From Mycobacterium vicinigordonae (GTDB lineage: Bacteria; Actinomycetota; Actinomycetes; Mycobacteriales; Mycobacteriaceae), in assembly GCF_013466425.1 (NCBI RefSeq), contig NZ_CP059165.1, forward strand, positions 4,092,001 to 4,156,000: 64,000 bases of DNA, read 5' to 3'. The stretch's first letter is position 1; the number at the start of each line of letters is the position of its first letter. The translations under genes and the position numbers were made by a program. Of this stretch, positions 1-7,964 are shown in pieces. The notes below the pieces were generated by a model. That model did no database searches. It saw nothing but the letters and a program-made list of their open reading frames with translations, and was not told where the DNA came from.

Positions 1-294
1 GTGCGCGTTGGCCAGCCGGTCAGCGAAGTCGTCGCCGCGCTGCGGAATCACCTGAAACGACTCGAGTCGGCGACGGATCTCGGTGCCACCGGCTGCACCG
101 TCCAGGTCGCCGGTGAGCGCCACCACCCGCGACGCCACCGGCGTAGCGGACATCGCGTCGAGTGTGTCCAACAGCGCCGCGGCCGCGATCTGCGCGGCAA
201 CCTCTTCGCCCACGGACGCGGCGAGCCGCGTCTTGGCACGGCCCGGCTCGGGGGCCTTCGCCACCACCAGCAGCGTCACCGGCAACCCGGTCAC
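1..294 (-). CDS. DUF2064 GT-A-fold protein (partial, 3' end outside window)
   Basis: The reading frame starts at a GTG (294-292) and stays open for 98 codons to the window edge, so the C-terminus is missing. The N-terminus has a buried beta strand followed by KAPEPGRAKTRLA, the nucleotide-sugar binding loop of the TIGR04282/DUF2064 group (GT-A superfamily). The start overlaps the stop of the upstream glycosyltransferase gene in a GTGA, so the two are translationally coupled and this is the third gene of a minus-strand operon (epimerase, glycosyltransferase, DUF2064). It probably transfers a sugar or nucleotidyl group, but the substrate cannot be told. Family assignment is fairly sure; function is inference. 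Confidence 0.7.
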   Translation of the reverse strand, partial: MTGLPVTLLVVAKAPEPGRAKTRLAASVGEEVAAQIAAAALLDTLDAMSATPVASRVVALTGDLDGAAGGTEIRRRLESFQVIPQRGDDFADRLANAH

Positions 295-947
295 GAGATG
301 ACCTTCCAGAAATCGAGAATCGCGGTGATGCTGCCCCGAAGAGAGCCGCTGACCTTCGATTTACCGCCGGTCCGAGGACCGTAGTTGACATCGAGTTCGA
401 CCACCCGCCAGCCGGCAGCGGCCGCTCGAACCAGCAGTTCCAGCGGATAGCCCGACCGCCGATCGACGACACCCAGATCCAGCAGCGCCGCGCGCCGGGC
501 CACCCGCATCGGCGCTATGTCATGAACCGGCAGGCCATGGCGTGTGCGCAACCGCCAGCTCATCACCACGGTGCCCACCCGAGCCACCCACGGCCAATGC
601 AGCCCCGGCACCGGGCGCCGGCGGCCGATCACCAGGTCGGCGCCCTGGTTGAGCGCGTCGACCAGACGCGGCAGGTCACCGGCGTTCATCGAACCGTCGG
701 CGTCGATCACCGCCACGATCGCGGTGTGGGCGGCGACCACGCCCGCGTGCACCGCCGACCCGTAACCGGGCCGCGGCTCGTGTACGACGACAGCACCTTG
801 GCGGTTGGCGACTCCGGCGGTGTCGTCGGTGCTGCCGTTGTCCACCACCAGCGCGTGGTAACCGGCGGGGATCGCAGCCAACACAGCCGGAAGTGACTCC
901 TGCTCGTTGAGGCAGGGCAGCACCACGGTCACGTCATCGTCGGCCAT
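291..947 (-). CDS. Family 2 glycosyltransferase
   Basis: A 218-residue GT2 protein with the GT-A nucleotide-diphosphate-sugar fold. The N-terminus VVLPCLNEQESLP and VVDNGSTDDT form the nucleotide-binding region, and VIDADGSMNAGD near residue 85 holds the DxD-type metal motif. It has no transmembrane segment, unlike dolichyl-phosphate mannose synthases with C-terminal membrane domains, so it should be cytosolic or peripheral. It starts at ATG 947, 9 bases after the epimerase stop, and its own stop overlaps the next start (GTGA). With the epimerase and the DUF2064 protein it looks like a unit that makes and transfers a modified sugar, possibly for an envelope glycolipid. Acceptor unknown. Confidence 0.8.
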   Translation of the reverse strand: MADDDVTVVLPCLNEQESLPAVLAAIPAGYHALVVDNGSTDDTAGVANRQGAVVVHEPRPGYGSAVHAGVVAAHTAIVAVIDADGSMNAGDLPRLVDALNQGADLVIGRRRPVPGLHWPWVARVGTVVMSWRLRTRHGLPVHDIAPMRVARRAALLDLGVVDRRSGYPLELLVRAAAAGWRVVELDVNYGPRTGGKSKVSGSLRGSITAILDFWKVIS

Positions 948-956
948 TCGTCATTC

Positions 957-1985
957 CTAACGCAGCGGCGCGAAGGCGAATTCGCGCAGGCCCTCGCGCG
1001 GGTCGATGGCCGCCCGGAAACCCAGCACCTCAGCGGCGCGGGCCGGGTCGGCGACGATGTGCCGCACGTCGCCGCTGCGGTACTCCCCGGTGACGATTGG
1101 ACTCAGGCCCGCCTCGCGTGCGTCGCTCACCGCGGCGGCCACCTCGAGGATCGAGATGGGTCGTCCCGAGCAGACATTGACTGCGGTGAAGCCGTCGCAC
1201 TCGGCGGTGGCCGCGACGTTCGCCGCCGCCACGTCGTCCACGTGCACGAAGTCCCGCATTTGCCGACCGTCTTCGAAAACTTTTGGTGGCAAACCCTTTT
1301 CGAGTGAGGAACGAAAGATCGCGGCGACCCCCGAATACGGGGTGTCCCGCGGCATACCGGGGCCGTAGACGTTGTGATACCGCAGCGCCACCACCGAACC
1401 ACCGGTGGCCTCCGACCACGCCAGCGCGTAATGCTCCTGCGCGGTCTTACTTGCCGCGTAGAGACTTCGCGGCCGCAGCGCAACGTCCTCGGCGACAAGG
1501 CGCCAGTGCAACTCCTCACCGCCGACCGGACAGCGGTGCTCGAAGACCCCGGCATCCAGATCGGCCCGCCGACGCGGCAGCGGATCGACCGGTCCGTGCA
1601 CCGAGCAGGAGTAGCTGCCCTGCCCGTACACAACCATCGACGACGCCAGCACCAACCGTCGTACTCCCGCCTCGAACATCTGCGCCAGCAGCACGGTAGT
1701 GCCAAAATCATTGTGCCCGCCATAGGCCGGTGCATCCGCGGCGTTCACCCCAGCACCCACCATTGCGGCCTGATGGCATACCAGGTCCACCCCGGCCAGC
1801 AGTGGCGCCAAGCCGTCGCCGTCGCGGACGTCCACCCGGTGGCATCCGGGCGGCAATTGCGCATCCGGTCCATGCGCCGCCGGCAGCAACAGGTCGACGC
1901 CCACCACGTCATGACCGGCGCCGCGCAGTGCAGCGCCCACCCGCGAACCGATGAACCCCGCCGCCCCGGTCAGCAGCACCTTCAT
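957..1985 (-). CDS. NAD-dependent nucleotide-sugar epimerase/dehydratase (extended SDR)
   Basis: A 342-residue extended short-chain dehydrogenase. The Rossmann motif TGAAGFIGS lies at residues 6-14, followed by an acidic residue for NAD(H) (VVGVD), and the catalytic YxxxK is YAASK. The family 'HNVYGPGM' and 'RDFVHVDD' motifs are present. Such enzymes act on UDP- or dTDP-sugars (4-epimerase or 4,6-dehydratase type); the exact reaction cannot be read. ATG 1985 was chosen because it directly precedes the Rossmann fold; an upstream in-frame start at 2030 would add 15 unconserved residues. It is the first gene of the minus-strand glycosyl operon. Confidence 0.85.
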   Translation of the reverse strand: MKVLLTGAAGFIGSRVGAALRGAGHDVVGVDLLLPAAHGPDAQLPPGCHRVDVRDGDGLAPLLAGVDLVCHQAAMVGAGVNAADAPAYGGHNDFGTTVLLAQMFEAGVRRLVLASSMVVYGQGSYSCSVHGPVDPLPRRRADLDAGVFEHRCPVGGEELHWRLVAEDVALRPRSLYAASKTAQEHYALAWSEATGGSVVALRYHNVYGPGMPRDTPYSGVAAIFRSSLEKGLPPKVFEDGRQMRDFVHVDDVAAANVAATAECDGFTAVNVCSGRPISILEVAAAVSDAREAGLSPIVTGEYRSGDVRHIVADPARAAEVLGFRAAIDPREGLREFAFAPLR

Positions 1986-2110
1986 GACAGCTCTACCGTT
2001 CCTCTCGCCGTGTTTGACCGCTCTCACCATGGCCTAACGTCCTGCCGCTATCCAAATCCGTCACCAAAACGGTTGCGGCATAAGAGCCTCTAAGCTCGGC
2101 CCGTGGGTGG

Positions 2111-3193
2111 TCAGGTCGCCGGCAGCAGCTCGGGGGTGATGACCTGTAAGGTTCCGCCACCGTCGGCAAGGCTGCCCGTCACCACAACAGTGCCCGAATG
2201 TGGATCCACCGCAACGGAATTCGGCTGCCGCACGGTGGCTACATCGCCCAGGATCCGCGGCTTGCCAGGGTCGGGGAGGTCGATCACCCGAACCTGGTTG
2301 GACGCGGTCAATGTGACATAGAGGCGGCGACGCGCACCGTCATACGCCAGACCGTAGGGTTTTCCCGGCGCGTCGACCTTCGCGACACCGGTGAGTTGCG
2401 GGTCCACCCGTTCGATAAGTACCGCGCCACCGTCGGTGTCGGCAAAGGCCGCTCGGTCGCCACCCAGGGCCACCGCATGGGTGAGTTTCACCCCGACCGG
2501 CCCCTGCGCCACTTGCCGACCGGCCGGCCCGTCGTATACCCACACCCCGTTGCCCTGCACGTCGGCCACCGCGGCGTAATTGCCGACGGCTGCGACGCCG
2601 CCCGGCTGTACCGGTCCGGCGGGTAGCGAGGCGACCACCACCCCGCCTCGTACCAGCACCACGCCGCCGCCGTGTTCGTTGGTGACGACGATCGTGTCCC
2701 CCGCCGTCCGCGCCGCGTCGTGCGGTTGGTGGCCGACACCCGTCACAGCCCTGAGCACGTGACCGTCGGCAAGGGAAAGCTCCCACAGCTCGTTGGTCGC
2801 CTCCAGCGGGACCAAGACGGGGCCATCGGGGCCGACCAGGCTCAGGTGCCTGGCCGATCCCCGGGTCGGGACCAGTTGCCGTCGCACGCCCGTCGCCGCG
2901 TCGAACAACTCGATACCGTCGGGGTTACGCACCGCCACCGCGCCGACTCCGGACGTTCCGATGACGATGCCCTCGGGGATGTCGCCCGTCGGGACCACCG
3001 TGCCGACCGGCGCGCCCGGCGCTGGGGCGATCGCTGGCTCGGCTGCGGGTCTTGCTGTGGGCGCCGAGTTGGGCGTACTTGGGTGTTGGGTGCAGCCGGC
3101 AACCAGCGACATCATCGTCAGTACCGCCGCGCCGACCCGCGTCCGCAGCCGCGCCAAAGCGTCGCGATACGGCGCGGCGGCATTCGGTTTCAT
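2111..3193 (-). CDS. YncE/YVTN-like beta-propeller lipoprotein
   Basis: A 360-residue exported protein. Residues 1-35 form a lipoprotein signal (basic start, hydrophobic stretch, lipobox LVAGC), followed by a Pro/Ala-rich linker and then repeated beta-propeller blades. Typical blade motifs are 'DGHVLRAVTGVGHQPHD', 'GLAYDGARRRLYVTLT' and 'PNSVAVDPHSGTVVVTG'. It should be anchored outside the cytoplasmic membrane, where such propellers bind ligands or scaffold proteins. ATG 3193 was chosen because it gives a normal-length signal; an in-frame start at 3238 would add 15 residues. It is read away from the methyltransferase/molybdoenzyme genes to its right and may act with them at the envelope, but that is only inference. 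Confidence 0.75.
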   Translation of the reverse strand: MKPNAAAPYRDALARLRTRVGAAVLTMMSLVAGCTQHPSTPNSAPTARPAAEPAIAPAPGAPVGTVVPTGDIPEGIVIGTSGVGAVAVRNPDGIELFDAATGVRRQLVPTRGSARHLSLVGPDGPVLVPLEATNELWELSLADGHVLRAVTGVGHQPHDAARTAGDTIVVTNEHGGGVVLVRGGVVVASLPAGPVQPGGVAAVGNYAAVADVQGNGVWVYDGPAGRQVAQGPVGVKLTHAVALGGDRAAFADTDGGAVLIERVDPQLTGVAKVDAPGKPYGLAYDGARRRLYVTLTASNQVRVIDLPDPGKPRILGDVATVRQPNSVAVDPHSGTVVVTGSLADGGGTLQVITPELLPAT

Positions 3194-3510
3194 CACGCCA
3201 CACCGGGTACCCGCGGCGGTACAGAACAACCAAATCAAGGGTCTACCAGCTCATATGCGCGAGCAACAATCAGTCCAAGGAATCCCGACGTTTTGAAATC
3301 AGTGTGAGGGCAATCCAACGCGCTACCAGCACCGAATAGCGGGGGAAGGCACCGTCGGTGTCCTCGGGCGGGTGAGGGAAGGGGTTCAACATCGTTCCGA
3401 GCAAAGTCGCTTCGGTGGGCTGTGCCGAACTGCGCGTAGATCGTGCAGCCGGTGACGCGTTTCAACGCCAACCGCAGGACGCTCTCATTGGCGAGAGTTA
3501 CGATCCAGCG

Positions 3511-4200
3511 GTGTCGATGTCGGCGGATCTCATCTATCGCTCGGCCGCGGCCGGCAGGTCATGTTGGTCCCGTAACCATCACGGACACCGCCGTGATCTG
3601 CCGATCGACCGGTGGATGGGTGGCGCGCAGAGCACGCCCCAGGACCGGTCGGCCGATGAGCACGTCCTGGCGCTCTGCTCGTCGCGGCCCACCCTGGACG
3701 TGGGGTGCGGTCCAGGACGGTTCGCCGCGGCACTGCAACAACGGGGATTACCCGCACTGGGCATCGACAACTCCACCGCGGCGGTGGAGATGACACGTCA
3801 GCGAGGCGGAACGGCAATTCGCCGCGACTTGTTCGCGCCGTTGCCTGGCGAAGGCAACTGGGATCAAGTCCTGCTCACCGACGGCAACATCGGCATCGGG
3901 GGCGATCCGGTCCAGACGTTACGGAGGGCGGCGGACCTGCTTGCCCCTGGCGGCGTGGTGATCGCCGAGATCGACTGTCCCGCAACGTCGATCTGTTACG
4001 AACTGATTCGGTGGGAAACCGATCACCATCTGGGACACTGGTTTCCGTGGTCGCGGGTCGGACTCGGTGCACTGGCCGGCATCGCGGTCGCCGCCGGTTT
4101 ACTTGTCACCCAAGCCGTCGACATTCACAATCGGGTGATCACCGTGCTGAAGGCCGACGCCGGCGCACAGCGCGGTGTCAACGGCGGAGTAGTCACCTGA
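3511..4200 (+). CDS. Class I SAM-dependent methyltransferase
   Basis: The core is a Rossmann methyltransferase with motif I LDVGCGPGRFAAAL, the acidic post-I strand ALGIDNS, and motif 'LLAPGGVVIAEID'. The C-terminal part holds a hydrophobic stretch (GLGALAGIAVAAGLLV) that resembles a shortened helix and not a full membrane domain. GTG 3511 was chosen because it begins shortly before the conserved 'RSAAAGRSCW' region; an in-frame start at 3415 is also open, and upstream similarity cannot be judged. Its stop TGA overlaps the CTG proposed as the start of the next gene, so the two are probably coupled. Substrate unknown; the context suggests envelope or redox-linked metabolism. Confidence 0.7.
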   Translation: MSMSADLIYRSAAAGRSCWSRNHHGHRRDLPIDRWMGGAQSTPQDRSADEHVLALCSSRPTLDVGCGPGRFAAALQQRGLPALGIDNSTAAVEMTRQRGGTAIRRDLFAPLPGEGNWDQVLLTDGNIGIGGDPVQTLRRAADLLAPGGVVIAEIDCPATSICYELIRWETDHHLGHWFPWSRVGLGALAGIAVAAGLLVTQAVDIHNRVITVLKADAGAQRGVNGGVVT

Positions 4201-5483
4201 ACGCCACGCCCCGCGACACCGAACATCCCACGACACCCGCGGACGGCGCTCTGCCGTGGTGGCGAAGCCCGCTGCGCGGCCCCTGGCTGACTTCAATACT
4301 TGGCCTAGCACTACTGGTCGGGCTGCCGGTGGTGGCCCTGACCGGCCTGCTCTCCTACATCGCTTACGGCCCCAAACTGGGTCAGGCCATCCCGGGCGAG
4401 GTGGGGTGGCTCAGGCTGCCCATCTTCGATTGGCCAACCCGGCCCTCCTGGTTGTACCGGCTCACCCAGGGCTTGCACGTTGGATTGGGTCTGATCCTGA
4501 TCCCGGTGGTGTTGGCAAAACTGTGGTCGGTCATCCCTCGACTGTTCGTGTGGCCACCGGCACGGACGATCGCGCAGCTGCTGGAGCGGCTGTCGTTGGT
4601 GATGTTGGTCGGCGGGATACTCTTCGAGATCGTCACCGGCGTGCTGAACATCCAGTACGACTACATCTTCGGCTTCAGCTTCTACGACGCGCACTACTTC
4701 GGGGCGTGGATCTTCATCGCTGGCTTTACGATCCACGTGTTAATTAAGTTCCCAAAGATGGTGCGCAGCTTGCGTTCTCGGTCTTTTCGCTCCGTGCTTC
4801 GCACCTCGCGTGCCGACACGCTGCCCGAACCTCCCGACGCCGACGGGCTGGTAGCCGCGAATCCCGCGCCGCCCACGATGAGTCGTCGCGGAGCGCTCGG
4901 GCTGGTCGCCGGCGGCGCGCTGTTCGTCGGAGTACTCACCGCCGGCCAGACCGTGGGCGGTGTCGCCCGCAGTGCAGCCTTCCTGGTGCCGCGAGGCCGA
5001 AGCCGCGGCAACGGCCCCAACGATTTTCAGGTCAACCGTACCGCCGCCGCCGCCGCGATCACGCCCGCAGACATGGGCGCCGGCTGGCGACTCGCGCTGC
5101 TCGGACCGACCGGGACGAAGTTGCTGGATCGGCGCGACCTCGAGTCGATGCCGCAACACACCGCAACGCTGCCGATCGCCTGCGTCGAAGGCTGGTCGAC
5201 CACCCAGACCTGGAGCGGAGTCCGGCTCGCGGATCTGGCCGCGATGGCCGGGATGCCCGGACCTGCCCGAGCCACCGTCCGTTCGCTGGAGCGGTTCGGC
5301 GCCTTCAACCAGGCGGTGCTGGCCGCCAACCAGGTGGGTGATCGTGACTCGCTGCTCGCCCTGCGGGTCAACGGCGTCGATTTGTCGCCCGATCACGGCT
5401 ACCCCGCACGCATCATCGTTCCCGCCCTACCAGGGGTGCACAACACCAAATGGGTGCGGTCTATCGAGTTCGGAACGCCCTAA
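4197..5483 (+). CDS. Cytochrome b561-like membrane domain fused to a sulfite-oxidase-type molybdopterin domain
   Basis: A two-domain protein of about 428 residues. The N-terminal half has several membrane helices with candidate haem-ligand histidines (GLHVGLG, DAHYFGAW, FTIHVLIKF). The C-terminal half, after an SRRG motif and another hydrophobic stretch, is an oxidoreductase molybdopterin-binding domain with LPIACVEGWS; its cysteine is the expected Mo ligand. The arrangement resembles a fused MsrP/MsrQ (YedY/YedZ) pair, so electrons would pass from the membrane haem to a Mo site outside the membrane. No ATG, GTG or TTG exists near the N-terminus. CTG 4197 lies 7 bases after GGCGGAG and overlaps the upstream stop (CTGA). 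Start uncertain; domains sure. Confidence 0.8.
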   Translation: MNATPRDTEHPTTPADGALPWWRSPLRGPWLTSILGLALLVGLPVVALTGLLSYIAYGPKLGQAIPGEVGWLRLPIFDWPTRPSWLYRLTQGLHVGLGLILIPVVLAKLWSVIPRLFVWPPARTIAQLLERLSLVMLVGGILFEIVTGVLNIQYDYIFGFSFYDAHYFGAWIFIAGFTIHVLIKFPKMVRSLRSRSFRSVLRTSRADTLPEPPDADGLVAANPAPPTMSRRGALGLVAGGALFVGVLTAGQTVGGVARSAAFLVPRGRSRGNGPNDFQVNRTAAAAAITPADMGAGWRLALLGPTGTKLLDRRDLESMPQHTATLPIACVEGWSTTQTWSGVRLADLAAMAGMPGPARATVRSLERFGAFNQAVLAANQVGDRDSLLALRVNGVDLSPDHGYPARIIVPALPGVHNTKWVRSIEFGTP

Positions 5484-5484
5484 G

Positions 5485-5997
5485 ATGCGCGCGCTGATCG
5501 CTCGGTTCCGCGCGTTCTACGGCGGCAATCCGTTGCATCTTTTGGGCACGGTTGCAGCCTGCGCGCTGGCCGGTTACGTGGTCACCGTGCTGGGGCCGGC
5601 TGCCCTGTTTAACCCCAGAGTCTGGTGGCAGTCGATCGGAGTCTGGTTTCTGGCCGCGGTGGTCGCACACGATCTGATCCTGTTTCCCCTCTACGCCATT
5701 GCCGACCGCTCGCTGGTTCGGGCGCTCGCGGCCGTGCGGGCGCGCCGTGCAGCGCCGCGGCCGGGAGTCTCGCCGCTGAACTATCTGCGTGTTCCGACGC
5801 TCGCGACTGGGCTGTCACTACTGCTGTTCTTCCCGGGCATCATCCAGCAGGGGCATGCGACGTATACGACGGCTACCGGGCAGGATCAGAGCCCGTTTCT
5901 AGGACGCTGGCTGCTGCTGGTCGCTGCCGTCTACGCTCTGAGCGCACTGGCCTATGCCGTCCGACTCGCAATGGCGCGACATCCAAAGGAACGGTGA
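5485..5997 (+). CDS. Small integral membrane protein, unknown function
   Basis: A 170-residue protein with about four hydrophobic segments (around residues 15-38, 50-70, 105-125 and 138-160) joined by short basic loops. It begins at ATG 5485, one base after the stop of the molybdoenzyme gene, and its stop overlaps the next start (GTGA), so it is clearly part of that operon. The segment VVAHDLILFPLYAIADR contains a membrane histidine-aspartate pair, but I recognise no family motif. It may be an accessory membrane subunit of the redox protein or of the following glycosyltransferase-like protein. Function unknown. Confidence 0.7.
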   Translation: MRALIARFRAFYGGNPLHLLGTVAACALAGYVVTVLGPAALFNPRVWWQSIGVWFLAAVVAHDLILFPLYAIADRSLVRALAAVRARRAAPRPGVSPLNYLRVPTLATGLSLLLFFPGIIQQGHATYTTATGQDQSPFLGRWLLLVAAVYALSALAYAVRLAMARHPKER

Positions 5998-7349
5998 AGA
6001 CGGGTCGCCGCGAAATCGTCGCGGTATCCATCGGCGTCGCTTTGGTGACAGCCGCTTTCGTGGTACCGCATCTGAACCTTGGCATTGTTACTCCCCTGAT
6101 CCACAGTTCGCCGCAGACGATTCACGACTTAGCCGGCACCGCACCGATTTTCGGTTGGTGGAACGTCCACGCCGGCTGGAGCAGCATCGCCGCCGCAGCC
6201 ATAGGAATCGCGGCGGTGGTCTGGGGACCCCGTCTGGCGCAGCAGTTGTCGTGGCGAGCGCTGACACTCTCGACGTGGGCAACCTCGTGCGCATGGGCCT
6301 TTGCACTGGCGATGATCGACGGCTGGCAGCTCGGGTTCGCGGGCCGGCTGGTCGCCCGCCACGAGTACCTACGTCAGGTGCCCACGGTCACCGACATCCC
6401 GGAGATGTTGCGGACCTTCTCTCGCCGCATCCTTGATTTTCAGCCCGATTCGTGGATAACCCATGTCTCCGGGCATCCGCCCGGCGCGCTGCTTACCTTC
6501 GTCTGGCTCGACCGCATCGGATTGGGCGGCGGCGCATGGGCGGGAGCGTTCTGCCTGTTGATCGGGTCGAGCGCAGCGACCGCGGTGATCGTCGCGGTGC
6601 GCGCCACCGCCGACGAAGCCACCGCACGCAACGCCGCACCGTTCGTCGCCGTCGCACCAACCGCGATCTGGGTCGCAGTCTCGGCGGACGCCTACTTCGC
6701 CGGAGTCGCCGCCTGGGGTATCGCCCTGCTCGCGCTGGCCGCCAGCCGGACCGTGCGCGCGCCGGTCCCGGTCGCCGTCGCAGCCGGTCTGCTGCTCGGC
6801 TGGGCCGCATTTCTGAACTACGGCATGGTGTTGATGGCACTGCCCGCGCTGGCAGTGCTCGTCGCCGTCCGTAATCGCCGGGCGGCCTGCACAGCGCTGG
6901 CGGCAGCACTTCTTGCCGCCCTGGCGGTGCTGGTGGCGTTCGCGCTGGCCGGGTTCTGGTGGTTCGACGGATACACGCTGGTTCAGCGACGCTATTGGCA
7001 GGGCATCGCGATGAACCGGCCGTTTCAGTATTGGAGCTGGGCCAATCTGGCTTCGGTCTGCTGCGCGATCGGTCTTGGCAGCGTCGCCGGCCTGGGCCGG
7101 GTCTTCGACACGGCAGCAATCCGCCGGCGGTCCGGTCTGCAGCTGCTGGTGCTGGCCGCGATTGCAGCCATCATCTGCGCCGATTTGAGCATGCTCAGCA
7201 AGGCTGAAACGGAGCGAATCTGGCTGCCGTTCACGGTGTGGCTGACTGCGGCCGGCGCGCTGCTACCTGGGCAGTCGCAGCGCTGGTGGCTGGCGGCCAA
7301 CGTGATCGGCGCACTCGCGATCAACCATTTGATCCTGACCAATTGGTAG
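5994..7349 (+). CDS. Polytopic membrane protein, GT-C glycosyltransferase-like
   Basis: A 451-residue protein with roughly ten transmembrane helices. The first large extracytoplasmic loop contains NVHAGWSS and a later loop contains the conserved VSGHPPGALL, features seen in mycobacterial membrane proteins related to GT-C (polyprenyl-phosphate-sugar dependent) glycosyltransferases. GTG 5994 was chosen because it overlaps the upstream stop as GTGA; longer in-frame reading upstream runs through the previous gene. It is the last gene of the plus-strand operon. Together with the cytosolic sugar enzymes across the divergent region, it could complete an envelope glycosylation path. The GT-C call is inference. 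Confidence 0.6.
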   Translation: MKTGRREIVAVSIGVALVTAAFVVPHLNLGIVTPLIHSSPQTIHDLAGTAPIFGWWNVHAGWSSIAAAAIGIAAVVWGPRLAQQLSWRALTLSTWATSCAWAFALAMIDGWQLGFAGRLVARHEYLRQVPTVTDIPEMLRTFSRRILDFQPDSWITHVSGHPPGALLTFVWLDRIGLGGGAWAGAFCLLIGSSAATAVIVAVRATADEATARNAAPFVAVAPTAIWVAVSADAYFAGVAAWGIALLALAASRTVRAPVPVAVAAGLLLGWAAFLNYGMVLMALPALAVLVAVRNRRAACTALAAALLAALAVLVAFALAGFWWFDGYTLVQRRYWQGIAMNRPFQYWSWANLASVCCAIGLGSVAGLGRVFDTAAIRRRSGLQLLVLAAIAAIICADLSMLSKAETERIWLPFTVWLTAAGALLPGQSQRWWLAANVIGALAINHLILTNW

Positions 7350-7392
7350 CCGGGTCAACCCAAACGATCCGGCAAACGCCGCCTTGCGCAGG

Positions 7393-7465
<73 letters not shown>

Positions 7466-7679
7466 CTATCAGTCCAGCGAGACGCTGGTGCTGACCGCGG
7501 GACGACTCTAGCGTACTGGCATAGGCGGCCCCAACTAGAGGCCCCCGGGTAAGTTGCGGACCAGTTTGCCGATTCCTGCGGTTTCGGGTCAGCGGCCCTT
7601 TGCCAGCAACTGGGGTGCGCCGAACCCGGGTCAGATGAGGCAGGATGGACCTATTCACTCGTCTCTCGGAGGGATCGCT

Positions 7680-7964
7680 TTGATCGGGTATGTCGCCGTG
7701 TTGGGGGTGGGCTACGTGCTGGGCACGAAGGCCGGACGTCGCCGCTACGAGCAGATCGCCGGCACCTATCGCGCCGTGACCAGCAGCCCCGTAGCCAGAT
7801 CGCTCATCGACGGGGGACGCCGCAAGATCGCCAACCGGATCTCCCCCGACACGGGGTTCGTGACGCTCACTGAGATCGACGCACAGACCGCCGTCGTCGA
7901 ACGCGAAGGCGAGCACCGAGTGGACGACCTGCAACCGGCGGCGGAACCGCAAGTCACGCGGTAA
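7680..7964 (+). CDS. Small conserved mycobacterial protein, Rv2342-like
   Basis: A 94-residue protein. One N-terminal hydrophobic segment (IGYVAVLGVGYVLG) is followed by KAGRRRYEQI and a basic, then acidic tail. This matches the small conserved gene next to dnaG in M. tuberculosis (Rv2342). TTG 7680 was chosen because a strong Shine-Dalgarno sequence (GGAGGG) lies a few bases upstream and the protein then begins at the conserved segment; a longer open frame from 7554 has no such support. It converges on dnaG and the two genes overlap by 11 bases at their 3' ends. It probably sits in the membrane with a cytoplasmic tail; function unknown. Confidence 0.75.
   Translation: MIGYVAVLGVGYVLGTKAGRRRYEQIAGTYRAVTSSPVARSLIDGGRRKIANRISPDTGFVTLTEIDAQTAVVEREGEHRVDDLQPAAEPQVTR

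Noticed and set aside
3705..4196. Upstream open frame in phase with the molybdoenzyme
   Set aside because: It is out of frame with the methyltransferase, Arg/His-rich, and has no family signal; it is a read-back of the same DNA.
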